Of a DNA stretch of 6,429 nt, positions 1 to 6,070 are shown piece by piece. Position 1 is the first letter of the stretch, and each line of letters opens with the position of its first letter. Made by a program: the position numbers and the translations under genes. The notes beneath the pieces were generated by a model. The model was not told the origin of the DNA. It made no database searches and saw nothing but the letters and a program-made list of their open reading frames with translations. The stretch is from Actinomycetes bacterium (GTDB lineage: Bacteria; Actinomycetota; Actinomycetes; Propionibacteriales; Propionibacteriaceae), in NCBI GenBank assembly GCA_023442485.1, contig JAEZZG010000026.1, forward strand, positions 1 through 6,429. Reading direction: 5' to 3'.

Positions 1-114
1 AAGAAGGGCCGCGCCTCTTATCTCGGGGAGCGCTCGGCGGGGCACTTGGATCCGGGCGCAGAGTCTACCCGGCTCATCTTGCAGGCAGCGGCCGAGGCGG
101 CTGAAGCTGTTTGA
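1..114 (+). CDS. dhaL: Dihydroxyacetone kinase subunit DhaL, C-terminal end (partial)
   Basis: Reading from base 1 in frame 1 gives 37 residues and a TGA at 112-114. The fragment begins KKGRASYLGERSAGHLDPGA, which matches the conserved end of the DhaL (DAK2) domain, where the usual form is GRASYLGERSIGHxDPGA; it closes with an Ala/Glu-rich helix ending EAAEAV. In the family, DhaL is the nucleotide-binding subunit of dihydroxyacetone kinase and works with the substrate-binding DhaK. It uses bound ADP re-phosphorylated by the PTS protein DhaM, or ATP in other kinases. The product is dihydroxyacetone phosphate, also made by the GlpABC enzyme encoded further right. The start lies outside the window, so a DhaKL fusion or single-chain kinase cannot be excluded. 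The gene converges on the permease gene. Confidence 0.88.
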   Translation, partial: KKGRASYLGERSAGHLDPGAESTRLILQAAAEAAEAV

Positions 115-126
115 TGCGAGGGTTTG

Positions 127-156
127 CCCTTAGGTGATGAGTTCATCACCTAAGGG
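127..156. terminator. Perfect 14-bp inverted repeat between convergent genes; likely bidirectional terminator
   Basis: The arms CCCTTAGGTGATGA (127-140) and TCATCACCTAAGGG (143-156) are exact reverse complements separated by only GT, so the real RNA loop would be about 4-6 nt. The repeat starts 13 bases after the dhaL stop and ends 31 bases before the permease stop codon on the other strand, the expected place for a shared terminator. Neither side has a T-tract, so it would be a U-less hairpin of the kind often proposed for actinobacteria. Its near-complete dyad symmetry would also suit a DNA-binding site, but the position between two 3' ends favours termination. Confidence 0.7.
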
Positions 157-186
157 GCTCGGCACCGCCTACGTCGAGGAAAACCC

Positions 187-1344
187 CTAGATAACTAGGC
201 CGAGGCCCAGTAGAGCGGCGAGGAAGATCAGGTTGAGGATGGTGAATCTCAACAGGTATGTGCCACCCTTGTCTGGGTATTGCGCGACGAAGTGACGGTA
301 GGAGATCAACGACGCCATCGAGGCGATCACAGTCCCGAGACCGCCGATATTGACCGCAATCAAGAGTTCCCCGTAGCGGTCGGTGAATCCGGTGAGAAGC
401 AGGGTCGCCGGAACATTGCTCAGTACCTGGGAGGACAGGACCGCGGATAGTCGCAGGCTCGACGACACCAGGGATGAAAGACCCTGGTTGACTACGTCGA
501 GTCGTCCCAGATTGCCAACGAAGATGAAGAATACGACGAAGGTTGCCAACAAGGAGTAGTCGAGTTTGGCGAAGAGGCTTGGCCGGTCGATGAGGGCCAT
601 GATGACGACGGCGACCACCAGGATCGGCAGAGGCAACAGTTTCGCAACACAGGCGACCGCAGCGCAGAACAGCAAGGTGTAGACGACCAACTGCCAAGAC
701 ATGATCGACGGCGCCTTCTTGGTGTCTTTGTCGATCGGGGTTTTCCACGGTGCCATCACCATGATGGCTACCGCCAACCCGACAGCAGACAGCCCCACAT
801 ACGGGGCCGTCAGCACGGCGACATCGACGAATGACAGCGACGCCTTGTGGCTGAGATAGAGATTCTGCGGCGACCCAAGCGGGGTGAAAATCGCCCCCAG
901 ATTAGCCGCGATGGTTTGCAGCGCCACGGTGTTGAGGATCGCTTCTTCTGCGTCGACTCGTTTCAAGACGCCGATCGCCAGCGGCACGAAGGTAATCAAG
1001 GCGACGTCGTTCGTCACGATCATTGACGTGAAGAAAGGTAAGAACACCAGTGCAAACGCCAACTTCATCCGGGTGTCGGCGATATTGAGTAAGAAGTTGC
1101 CGACCCTGCGGAAGACGCCGATGTCCTTCCCGGCTTCGGAGATCAGGAGTAGCGAAAACAGCAGGCCGATTGTGTGGAAGTCGATGTAGCCGAGATATTC
1201 GCGATCTGGTGGGACCAAGAAACATGTGACGATCGCGCCGATCGTCCCCATGATCAGCACCGCTTGGGTTTGGATGATTTGTTTGAGCTTCCCTCTGCGC
1301 TTCGAGGTCGAACTCGACGACTTCTGCGAGCCGATTTCCGACAC
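187..1344 (-). CDS. SLC13/ArsB-NhaD/CitM-type membrane anion permease, substrate unknown
   Basis: The protein has 385 residues. A basic, Ser/Lys-rich cytoplasmic head (about 1-24) is followed by many hydrophobic segments (about 25-45, 56-70, 95-125, 137-155, 172-198, 217-252, 263-278, 298-320, 325-348, 362-384). Two paired loop motifs are typical of the ion-transporter superfamily. TNDVALITFVPLAI (111-124) and SNVPATLLLTGF (309-320) are related half-repeats. Each is followed by a Gly-rich re-entrant-like loop: ANLGAIFTPLGSPQNLY (147-163) and NIGGLGTVIASMASL (332-346). Members move citrate, dicarboxylates, sulfate or arsenite, or exchange Na+/H+; residues alone do not decide which. The length is near the lower end for the family, but all core motifs are present. 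The start is GTG at 1344, set by a strong upstream ribosome site. It lies downstream of glpC on the same strand, beyond tandem hairpins, so it may be a separate unit or a read-through member of the glp operon. Confidence 0.85.
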   Translation of the reverse strand: MSEIGSQKSSSSTSKRRGKLKQIIQTQAVLIMGTIGAIVTCFLVPPDREYLGYIDFHTIGLLFSLLLISEAGKDIGVFRRVGNFLLNIADTRMKLAFALVFLPFFTSMIVTNDVALITFVPLAIGVLKRVDAEEAILNTVALQTIAANLGAIFTPLGSPQNLYLSHKASLSFVDVAVLTAPYVGLSAVGLAVAIMVMAPWKTPIDKDTKKAPSIMSWQLVVYTLLFCAAVACVAKLLPLPILVVAVVIMALIDRPSLFAKLDYSLLATFVVFFIFVGNLGRLDVVNQGLSSLVSSSLRLSAVLSSQVLSNVPATLLLTGFTDRYGELLIAVNIGGLGTVIASMASLISYRHFVAQYPDKGGTYLLRFTILNLIFLAALLGLGLVI

Positions 1345-1467
1345 GTCTGCCTCCCTTGTGATCGAGTTAAACTATTCATCTAGGCAGGCCGATTCCAGAA
1401 ATCGAGAGCCCTCTTCGTCGAGATTTATTGACCTTTTGGGTGTAGTCGTGACCGCCGTCAACAGCAA
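1345..1467 (-). promoter_or_regulatory. Leader region of the permease gene; promoter not resolved
   Basis: This 123-bp stretch lies between the tandem hairpins and the permease start and holds no credible ORF. On the minus strand a TTGACG (1461-1456) resembles a -35 box, but no good -10 box follows at 16-18 bases. AT-richer patches (TAAAT around 1425-1429 and GAATAGTTTAA around 1368-1378) could hold a -10. A promoter here is therefore possible but not demonstrated. Confidence 0.25.
1350..1357 (-). promoter_or_regulatory. Strong ribosome binding site fixing the GTG start of the permease
   Basis: On the minus strand AAGGGAGG (1357-1350) lies 5 bases before a GTG at 1344-1342. No ATG in frame nearby has a comparable site, and the residues after the GTG (MSEIGSQK) form a normal hydrophilic head before the first membrane segment. 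This supports the non-ATG start. Confidence 0.75.
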
Positions 1468-1537
1468 CGACCCGCCCGGATGAGACCGAGCGGGTCGCGC
1501 TTGAACACGATCTGAGCGAAGGATTCGTCTCGCTCAG
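1468..1537 (-). terminator. Two tandem hairpins after glpC, candidate operon terminator
   Basis: Just past the glpC stop (TAG at 1547-1545), the minus strand carries two perfect 8-bp stems. The first pairs CTGAGCGA (1512-1519) with TCGCTCAG (1530-1537) around a 10-base loop. The second pairs CGACCCGC (1468-1475) with GCGGGTCG (1490-1497); it can extend inward by three more pairs (1477-1479 with 1486-1488) after one mismatch, leaving a 6-base loop. The minus strand after the second stem reads TTGCTGTTG, a weak T-rich run rather than a real U-tract. Position and strength suggest partial or full termination between glpC and the permease gene. They could also be an mRNA-stabilising 3' structure. 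Confidence 0.55.
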
Positions 1538-1544
1538 CGCCGGG

Positions 1545-2801
1545 CTAGCTCAAGCCGAGGGCCTGATGCAAGAAGTAGACCGGGTGAACGGTCTGTTTGC
1601 CGGTCCCCTTGGCGATCTGCCAACGGCAGGTCTCGGTGTCGGAGGCCACCATGTCGCACTTCGTCTCCACGGAGCGGTCACGGATCGTCTTGCCGACAGC
1701 CTGAGCCACGTCGAATTTCTCTTTCTTCAGGCCGTAGGTACCGGCAATGCCGCAGCACACCGCACCCGACTCGAAGACCGTCATCCCCGGAATCTTGTCG
1801 AGGAGCTGCTTGGCCGGGGTGCCGATACCGGTGCCGCGAAGCTGACACGGAGCATGGTAGAGGACCTTCAGGTCGACAGCCTTCAAGTTATCTAGCTGAG
1901 GTAGTTCGCCCTTGTCGTAGAGGTCTAGGAGGAACTCAGAAATATCCCAGATTCGCTGCGATACATCGTCGAGGGTTTCGTCCTTGACGCCCATGATCTC
2001 GCGGGCTTCATGTTTGAGCATGCCGATACATGAACCCGACGCGCCGATGATTTGCACGTCTCGACCCGGCTTAGACAAGTCGCGCGCCAGCTTCGTGACC
2101 GCCTTGGTCGCGCCGTCATACAAGCCGTTGGACTGCTGGGCTAGACCGCAGCACCCATGCTTCGGGACGACCACGTCGTAGCCGAGATACTCCAGAATCT
2201 CGACGGTGCGGATGGACGTCGTGGTCTCGAAGTATTCACCGGCGCAGCCGTGGAAGAAGACGACCTGGCCGCGAGTCACCGGGGTCTTCGTGGTCTTCTT
2301 GTGCTTGCGGAACCACTTCTCGAAGCTGAATCCGTCAGCCACCGGCATCGGTGCGTTGCGGTGAATCTTCATGATCTTCTCAACCATGAACCGGATCGGT
2401 TTGTTGCGCAGTGCCCAGTTCGCCACAGGTGCGACCGGGGTCATCACCTTGCCCATCAGCATGGTGTTGGTGATGAGTTTGTCGCGCAGCGGGATGCCGT
2501 TTTGCTGTTTCATTGCCGCGCGAGCGATGTTGTTGAGTTCGGCGACCTTGACGCCTTGCGGGCACACCAGGGTGCAGGTTCCGCAACTGGAGCAGTAGTC
2601 GATGGTGTGATCGACGATCTCGCCGGCGCGGAAACGCTCAGCCTGGGGGCCAACATACTTCGGGCCCGGGAACTTAGGGGTGACGGCAGCGACTGGGCAC
2701 TGGGTTTCACAGATGGTGCACTTGACGCAACTGTCAAGACTGGCCCTCATTAGGGGATCGAAGTGAGCCTTGTCACGCAGGTCAATCTTTACGCTGGTCA
2801 T
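1545..2801 (-). CDS. glpC: Anaerobic glycerol-3-phosphate dehydrogenase, iron-sulfur/membrane-anchor subunit GlpC
   Basis: The protein has 418 residues, within the usual range for GlpC. Two ferredoxin-type [4Fe-4S] motifs sit at the N-terminus: Cys25, 28, 31 and 35 followed by Pro, and Cys70, 73, 76 and 80 followed by Pro. Two CCG (cysteine-rich, heterodisulfide-reductase-like) domains follow: Cys186 in FFHGCAG with CCG at 217-219, and Cys319 in YHAPCQLRG with CCG at 349-351. This order is diagnostic of GlpC and of related lactate/glycolate oxidase subunits; the adjacent glpA and glpB decide the assignment. GlpC ties the catalytic subunits to the membrane and carries electrons to the quinone pool. 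No transmembrane helix is obvious, as is usual for this subunit. The start ATG overlaps the glpB stop (ATGA, 2801-2798) and has GGAGG (2812-2808) 6 bases upstream. It is the last gene of the glpABC unit, with tandem hairpins just beyond. Confidence 0.95.
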   Translation of the reverse strand: MTSVKIDLRDKAHFDPLMRASLDSCVKCTICETQCPVAAVTPKFPGPKYVGPQAERFRAGEIVDHTIDYCSSCGTCTLVCPQGVKVAELNNIARAAMKQQNGIPLRDKLITNTMLMGKVMTPVAPVANWALRNKPIRFMVEKIMKIHRNAPMPVADGFSFEKWFRKHKKTTKTPVTRGQVVFFHGCAGEYFETTTSIRTVEILEYLGYDVVVPKHGCCGLAQQSNGLYDGATKAVTKLARDLSKPGRDVQIIGASGSCIGMLKHEAREIMGVKDETLDDVSQRIWDISEFLLDLYDKGELPQLDNLKAVDLKVLYHAPCQLRGTGIGTPAKQLLDKIPGMTVFESGAVCCGIAGTYGLKKEKFDVAQAVGKTIRDRSVETKCDMVASDTETCRWQIAKGTGKQTVHPVYFLHQALGLS

Positions 2802-4042
2802 CGCGCACCTCCAAGAATCGCGTCACAAGCCGCCATCACGGACGCCAATGCAACGCCTTCGCCGTTCTTCTCACGCCACCGAATCGAACCACCGATGATT
2901 CCACCGACGGCGTAGAGATTCGAATAGACGGGTTTTCCGCTGCTGTTGAGGACGCGCATCGAGTCGTCGACGCTGACCCCAACCTTGAATAGGGGCTGGT
3001 CAGCACCCCAGTACTTTTCATGAAGAAGCTGGCCTTCGGGGATTGCCAGCGGCAGATCGAAGACCCGCTCATAAACCTTGCCGTATGAATCCATGGTTAG
3101 GGTGCCGGATTCAAAGCCGCCACCGGCGTAGATGAAGTGCTGGGCCTCGATCCGAGTCTGGGAACCTGCGGAGTTAAAGGCGATCGCACGCATCTTGTCA
3201 CCCTCTGATTCCCCGCCGGTGACTTGGGAGCCGATGATGTAGCGGATACCGAGGCTCTTGGCTAGATCAGTCAGGGCCTGATTGATTCTCATGCCGGGGA
3301 TGGACGGGGGCTGTAGCGGAATCTCGAAAATCTTGGCACCCACGCGATCTGCTAGGTCGCGCCATGCGAATCGATCCTTCACCCCTAGGACGGCGGGCAG
3401 ACCGATGATCTCGCCTGGCTGAATCACCTGTTTGAGGGAGGCGACGAAAGAATCCCGGAATTCCACGTCGTCGGTAGCACGAGCGTGGTTTAAACCGGAG
3501 GTGTCAACCTCACAGCCGCGCACCGGAAGATCAATCCAGGCGTGACGGACCTGGAGTTTGCCACCTGGGAAGTCAGCCTTCGCCAGGTTCTCGGCGACGA
3601 GCTGCGGGTAGAAGTCTTTCAGCCTGCGCAGACCGACAATGACGACTCTCTCACCGCCCGAGAAGTGACCGGCAACCATCGATGGCTGGGCCAGCCAGGT
3701 GGGACGCAAGGAGCCGACGGCAGTCGGGAGCAGGAAGTTCTTGCCGTCGTTGTTGACGAGCAAGTCCTCACCTAGGGTGTCCTGAAGCCACTGTGCGGCG
3801 TCGGCGACGGCCTTGCCGGAAAAGTGGGCGTAAGGGTGCCCCTGATCCTTGATTTCGTCGATGGCGGCGACCGGATCGACGACACGCTCAGGGTTGTAGC
3901 CGAGCAGGTCCACGGTGCCGGTGCCTAGCTGAATCCCGCCCAAACCCATGGTGACGAGGTCAACCTCACGTCCGGCTTGGCGTAGCTTCACCGCTGCGGA
4001 CAGGCCAGCAATACCGGCACCAATAACGACAACGTCTCTCAT
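2798..4042 (-). CDS. glpB: Anaerobic glycerol-3-phosphate dehydrogenase, flavoprotein subunit GlpB
   Basis: The protein has 414 residues, against about 419 in E. coli. It opens with a Rossmann dinucleotide-binding turn, VVVIGAGIAGLSAAVKL (residues 4-20; GxGxxG at 8-13), then the GlpB-like segment GLGGIQLGTGTVDLLGY (33-49) and HPY at 69-71. Further family marks are LRPTWL (112-117), PLQPPSIPGMR (242-252), the flavin-domain strand FIYAGGGFESG (303-313) and the C-terminal NLYAVGGIIGGSIRW (375-389). In the family, GlpB is the second flavoprotein subunit and pairs with GlpA to form the soluble catalytic dimer that GlpC docks to the membrane. ATG at 4042 is preceded by GGAGG (4054-4050) 7 bases away and overlaps the glpA stop as ATGA, implying translational coupling and equal subunit output. 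The C-terminal loop has WREKNGEG where E. coli has a Gly/Cys-rich stretch, so it diverges there. Confidence 0.93.
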   Translation of the reverse strand: MRDVVVIGAGIAGLSAAVKLRQAGREVDLVTMGLGGIQLGTGTVDLLGYNPERVVDPVAAIDEIKDQGHPYAHFSGKAVADAAQWLQDTLGEDLLVNNDGKNFLLPTAVGSLRPTWLAQPSMVAGHFSGGERVVIVGLRRLKDFYPQLVAENLAKADFPGGKLQVRHAWIDLPVRGCEVDTSGLNHARATDDVEFRDSFVASLKQVIQPGEIIGLPAVLGVKDRFAWRDLADRVGAKIFEIPLQPPSIPGMRINQALTDLAKSLGIRYIIGSQVTGGESEGDKMRAIAFNSAGSQTRIEAQHFIYAGGGFESGTLTMDSYGKVYERVFDLPLAIPEGQLLHEKYWGADQPLFKVGVSVDDSMRVLNSSGKPVYSNLYAVGGIIGGSIRWREKNGEGVALASVMAACDAILGGAR

Positions 4043-5730
4043 TTCGCTTCCTCCGCACCTTGATTGTCAGTTGGTTGACCGGTAGCGAAATCGGCATAGT
4101 CTTTGTCGATCCGCTCGTTCTTCGCCGTCTCCACCGGGTTGAGTTCGACCTCCCTGAGGAAGGATTCAGCCTGCGGGGCATGTTCAATGTCGTAGATGCC
4201 TTGCATGATCCAGTCGTCCATGACGGATTCACGCAATTGCTGACCGTAAAGGATGGGCCACAGACCGATCCAGCGGTTCTTCATGAACAAGGAGATCATC
4301 CCGGTTGCCCGTTCGGCATCGGCAGCCCCGACGTCGTTGGCGATACCTGCGACGCGTGCCGAGCAGAAACCGCCCTGACACGGCCCCATGCCAACACGCA
4401 ACTGGCGGCGCAAGTCGTCCATCGATGCCGTCGGCTGCACCTCAAGGGCGTCTTCAACCATCTTCTTGGAGACGAGCTCACACTCACAGATGATCTGTTC
4501 CTTGCCCCAACCTGCTTCGCGGTCACGGAGCCGGTCGGTGATCTTGTGCAGTCGCCCGTCTTTCTGTCCTGGCACGGCCTCGTCTGCGGTGCGGCAGACG
4601 CGGTGATCACCGAGCTGTTCACACATGGCGTCAACGGTGCGTTCTGCCATGAGCCGGAAGGTCGTCAGCTTGCCGCCGGCGATGGTCAGCAGGCCGGAGA
4701 CGCCGTCCCGGTCGGTGTGGTCGATGATCGACATGCCGCGCGACATGTGTCTAGAGTCAGAAGCCGAGACCCGGGTGTCCTTGACGAGTGGACGAGCCCC
4801 CGCCCATGCGTGGAGTGCGCGAGCCTGGCGGAACCCAGGAATCAAGGCCTCGCCAGAGTCGAGCATCTGCTGAACCTCGGCGGAAGAGATGTCGCACTTG
4901 TCCGGGTGTTCGACGACGTGATCGGTGGTGCCGATGATGCACACCGGGTGGGCCGGGACCAGGATGTCGCCGTCGGAAGGATAGATGCACCGGTTGAGGA
5001 CGTGCTGGGTGAGGCGGTGGTTCATCGCGATCATGATGCCAGCGCCAGGGACGACCTCAACCCCAGGGCAACCGGCCATTCCAGCGATCTCACCGGCCCA
5101 TGCTCCAGCACAGTTCAAGACGAAGTTACAGTCGATGATGACCTCTTCGCCGCCGTTCTTGTTGTCTTGGGCATGGACGGCAACAACCTTGCCGTCTCGA
5201 GTTTCGATGCTAGTCACCCAGTGATATGTGAGAATCTTGGCGCCGTATTCTTGGGCAGACCTGGCTGCACTCCAACACAACGCCCATCCGTCAATCGTGC
5301 CGTCTTGAACCAGGAAGGCACGTTTGGTGCCCGGATTCAACCGAGGTTCCCGACGCAACGCTTCTGCAACCGAGATTTCGGATGCGGGGACGCCCGTCTT
5401 GGCCGCATTCTGCAAGAACTCGGCAGCATAGGACTCCTCATCCTCGGGAGCTACGACGAACATACCGCCCGTATCTTCAATGGTGTGCGGCATGACCTTG
5501 CGCAAGATCGCATTTTCCTCAGCACATTCCGTCGCCGAGTGCGGGTCTGACTTGACGTACCGGCCGCCCGAGTGGAGCAGACCATGGAATCGTCCTGTGG
5601 TTCCTTGAGCCAGATCAACCCGGTCGATCAGCACTGCCCGCCAACCGCGCATCGCAACGTCGCGAACTACGCCGCAGCCGGTTGCACCGCCACCGATGAC
5701 CACTACATCAGTTTCAAGTCTCTTGACCAT
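4039..5730 (-). CDS. glpA: Anaerobic glycerol-3-phosphate dehydrogenase, FAD catalytic subunit GlpA
   Basis: From ATG 5730 the protein has 563 residues; E. coli GlpA has 542. It oxidises sn-glycerol-3-phosphate to dihydroxyacetone phosphate with FAD. Visible marks are the FAD fold VVVIGGGATGCG (9-20), the GlpA/GlpD signature TGRFHGLLHSGGRY (45-58), ILVP (256-259), IGTTDHVVEHP (266-276), GARPLV (311-316), SRGMSIIDH (330-338) and GGKLTTFRLMAE (352-363). A BFD-like [2Fe-2S] domain follows with Cys415, Cys417, Cys451 and Cys456 (CEC and GPCQGGFC), which separates GlpA from aerobic GlpD. The last roughly 45 residues are a charged tail not seen in the E. coli protein. An in-frame TTG at 5766 would add 12 residues, but it lacks a ribosome site. 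ATG 5730 has AGGGG (5740-5736) 5 bases upstream, and the FAD motif then begins at the normal distance. It is first in the operon and its stop overlaps the glpB start by 4 bases. Confidence 0.95.
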   Translation of the reverse strand: MVKRLETDVVVIGGGATGCGVVRDVAMRGWRAVLIDRVDLAQGTTGRFHGLLHSGGRYVKSDPHSATECAEENAILRKVMPHTIEDTGGMFVVAPEDEESYAAEFLQNAAKTGVPASEISVAEALRREPRLNPGTKRAFLVQDGTIDGWALCWSAARSAQEYGAKILTYHWVTSIETRDGKVVAVHAQDNKNGGEEVIIDCNFVLNCAGAWAGEIAGMAGCPGVEVVPGAGIMIAMNHRLTQHVLNRCIYPSDGDILVPAHPVCIIGTTDHVVEHPDKCDISSAEVQQMLDSGEALIPGFRQARALHAWAGARPLVKDTRVSASDSRHMSRGMSIIDHTDRDGVSGLLTIAGGKLTTFRLMAERTVDAMCEQLGDHRVCRTADEAVPGQKDGRLHKITDRLRDREAGWGKEQIICECELVSKKMVEDALEVQPTASMDDLRRQLRVGMGPCQGGFCSARVAGIANDVGAADAERATGMISLFMKNRWIGLWPILYGQQLRESVMDDWIMQGIYDIEHAPQAESFLREVELNPVETAKNERIDKDYADFATGQPTDNQGAEEAK

Positions 5731-5783
5731 TGCCACCCCTATGTCTTGACTAGGCCTCAGTGCCAAGTCACGGGTTCTTCACC

Positions 5784-5798
5784 AGACACGATGTGTCT
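5784..5798. promoter_or_regulatory. Short inverted repeat upstream of glpA, possible operator
   Basis: AGACAC (5784-5789) and GTGTCT (5793-5798) are exact reverse complements around GAT. The repeat lies about 54-68 bases upstream of the glpA ATG and just downstream of a possible -10 box, where a repressor such as a GlpR-type regulator could act. With only 6-bp arms it could also be chance or a small 5' leader hairpin. No regulator gene is present in the window to link to it. Confidence 0.3.
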
Positions 5799-5804
5799 CA
5801 CTCG

Positions 5805-5854
5805 AGATTATCCCTTGAAAACGAGGTTTGCATTATCGCGAGAGAAGATGTCAA
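5805..5854 (-). promoter_or_regulatory. Candidate glpABC promoter region
   Basis: On the minus strand this stretch holds a perfect -35-like TTGACA (5854-5849) and two -10-like boxes, TAATGC (5835-5830) and TAATCT (5810-5805). The spacing from TTGACA to TAATGC is only 13 bases and to TAATCT is 38, so no canonical pair forms. TAATCT with a degenerate -35 would give a leader of about 70 bases before ATG 5730. The elements are real sequence matches, but which one is used cannot be told. Confidence 0.35.
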
Positions 5855-6056
5855 GAAATATCTCAGGCGCACGGGATAAATGAACAAAAGCCATGAAAAT
5901 CACGCCATTTTGCCTATTTTTTCCTTTTCTATTTCGCGTCGTTGATGACGCTTACCCCCAACCCGCCCTCACCGAAACGGTTCTGCAGTGAGATCACCCA
6001 CCTCGCCTGCCACAACGGAATAGGCTTGACTCGTCTACGGGATGCACTAGCCGATC
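5855..6056. other. Divergent intergenic region between glpA and ilvD, AT-rich core
   Basis: The gap holds no full-size gene. Its core, about 5878-5934, is strikingly AT-rich compared with the flanking coding DNA, with T-rich runs on the plus strand (six T at 5917-5922). Such DNA is typical of divergent promoter regions. On the plus strand TAGGCT (6021-6026) is a weak -10 candidate for ilvD and TTGACT (6026-6031) resembles a -35 box, but neither has a matching partner at normal spacing. A small dyad ACCG/CGGT (5971-5974 and 5978-5981) is too weak to call a terminator. No riboswitch motif was recognised. Confidence 0.5.
5880..5945 (+). CDS. Possible 21-codon leader ORF upstream of ilvD (weak)
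   Basis: An ATG at 5880 opens a 21-residue frame, MNKSHENHAILPIFSFSISRR, closing with TGA at 5943-5945. It is on the ilvD strand, 125 bases before ilvD, where a branched-chain amino acid leader peptide would sit. It has three Ile and one Leu, with ATT codons at 5907, 5916 and 5931, but no run of branched-chain codons. The nearest purine patch (GGGA, 5874-5877) is too close to the ATG to be a good ribosome site. No strong terminator/antiterminator pair is visible downstream. It may be chance in an AT-rich gap. Confidence 0.15.
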   Translation: MNKSHENHAILPIFSFSISRR

Positions 6057-6062
6057 AGGAGG
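6057..6062 (+). promoter_or_regulatory. Consensus ribosome binding site of ilvD
   Basis: AGGAGG at 6057-6062 lies 8 bases before the ATG at 6071. It decides the start: the frame stays open upstream to an ATG at 5945, but that extension has no ribosome site and no family resemblance. Confidence 0.85.
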
Positions 6063-6070
6063 TAGCTGAC

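Noticed and set aside
146..748. 200-codon minus-strand frame overlapping the permease gene
   Set aside because: It is a shifted-frame reading of the permease with an Arg/Gly/Pro-rich, non-membrane product, and it runs through the dhaL-side palindrome.
884..1189. 101-codon plus-strand frame inside the permease gene
   Set aside because: It is antisense to conserved permease motifs, with no ribosome site and no recognisable domain.
2157..2753. 198-codon plus-strand frame antisense to glpC
   Set aside because: It is fully inside glpC, whose cysteine motifs prove the other frame; the translation is low-complexity His/Asp/Arg-rich.
4060..5550. Open frame of 496 codons on the plus strand, antisense to glpA
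   Set aside because: It mirrors glpA almost completely, its translation resembles no family I know, and it lacks a ribosome site. Long antisense frames are common opposite GC-rich genes.
5896..5922. AAAAT/ATTTT dyad followed by six T as an intrinsic terminator or attenuator
   Set aside because: The stem is 5 A-T pairs only, far too weak, and the T-run fits a generally AT-rich promoter gap.
5878..5934. AT-rich patch as sign of horizontal transfer or a replication origin
   Set aside because: It is short and confined to a divergent intergenic region, with no repeats, integrase, DnaA boxes or change in flanking gene composition.
5945..6070. In-frame upstream extension of ilvD from ATG 5945
   Set aside because: The frame is open for 42 codons, but the residues are unlike any IlvD, and AGGAGG at 6057-6062 points to the start at 6071, which matches the family N-terminus.
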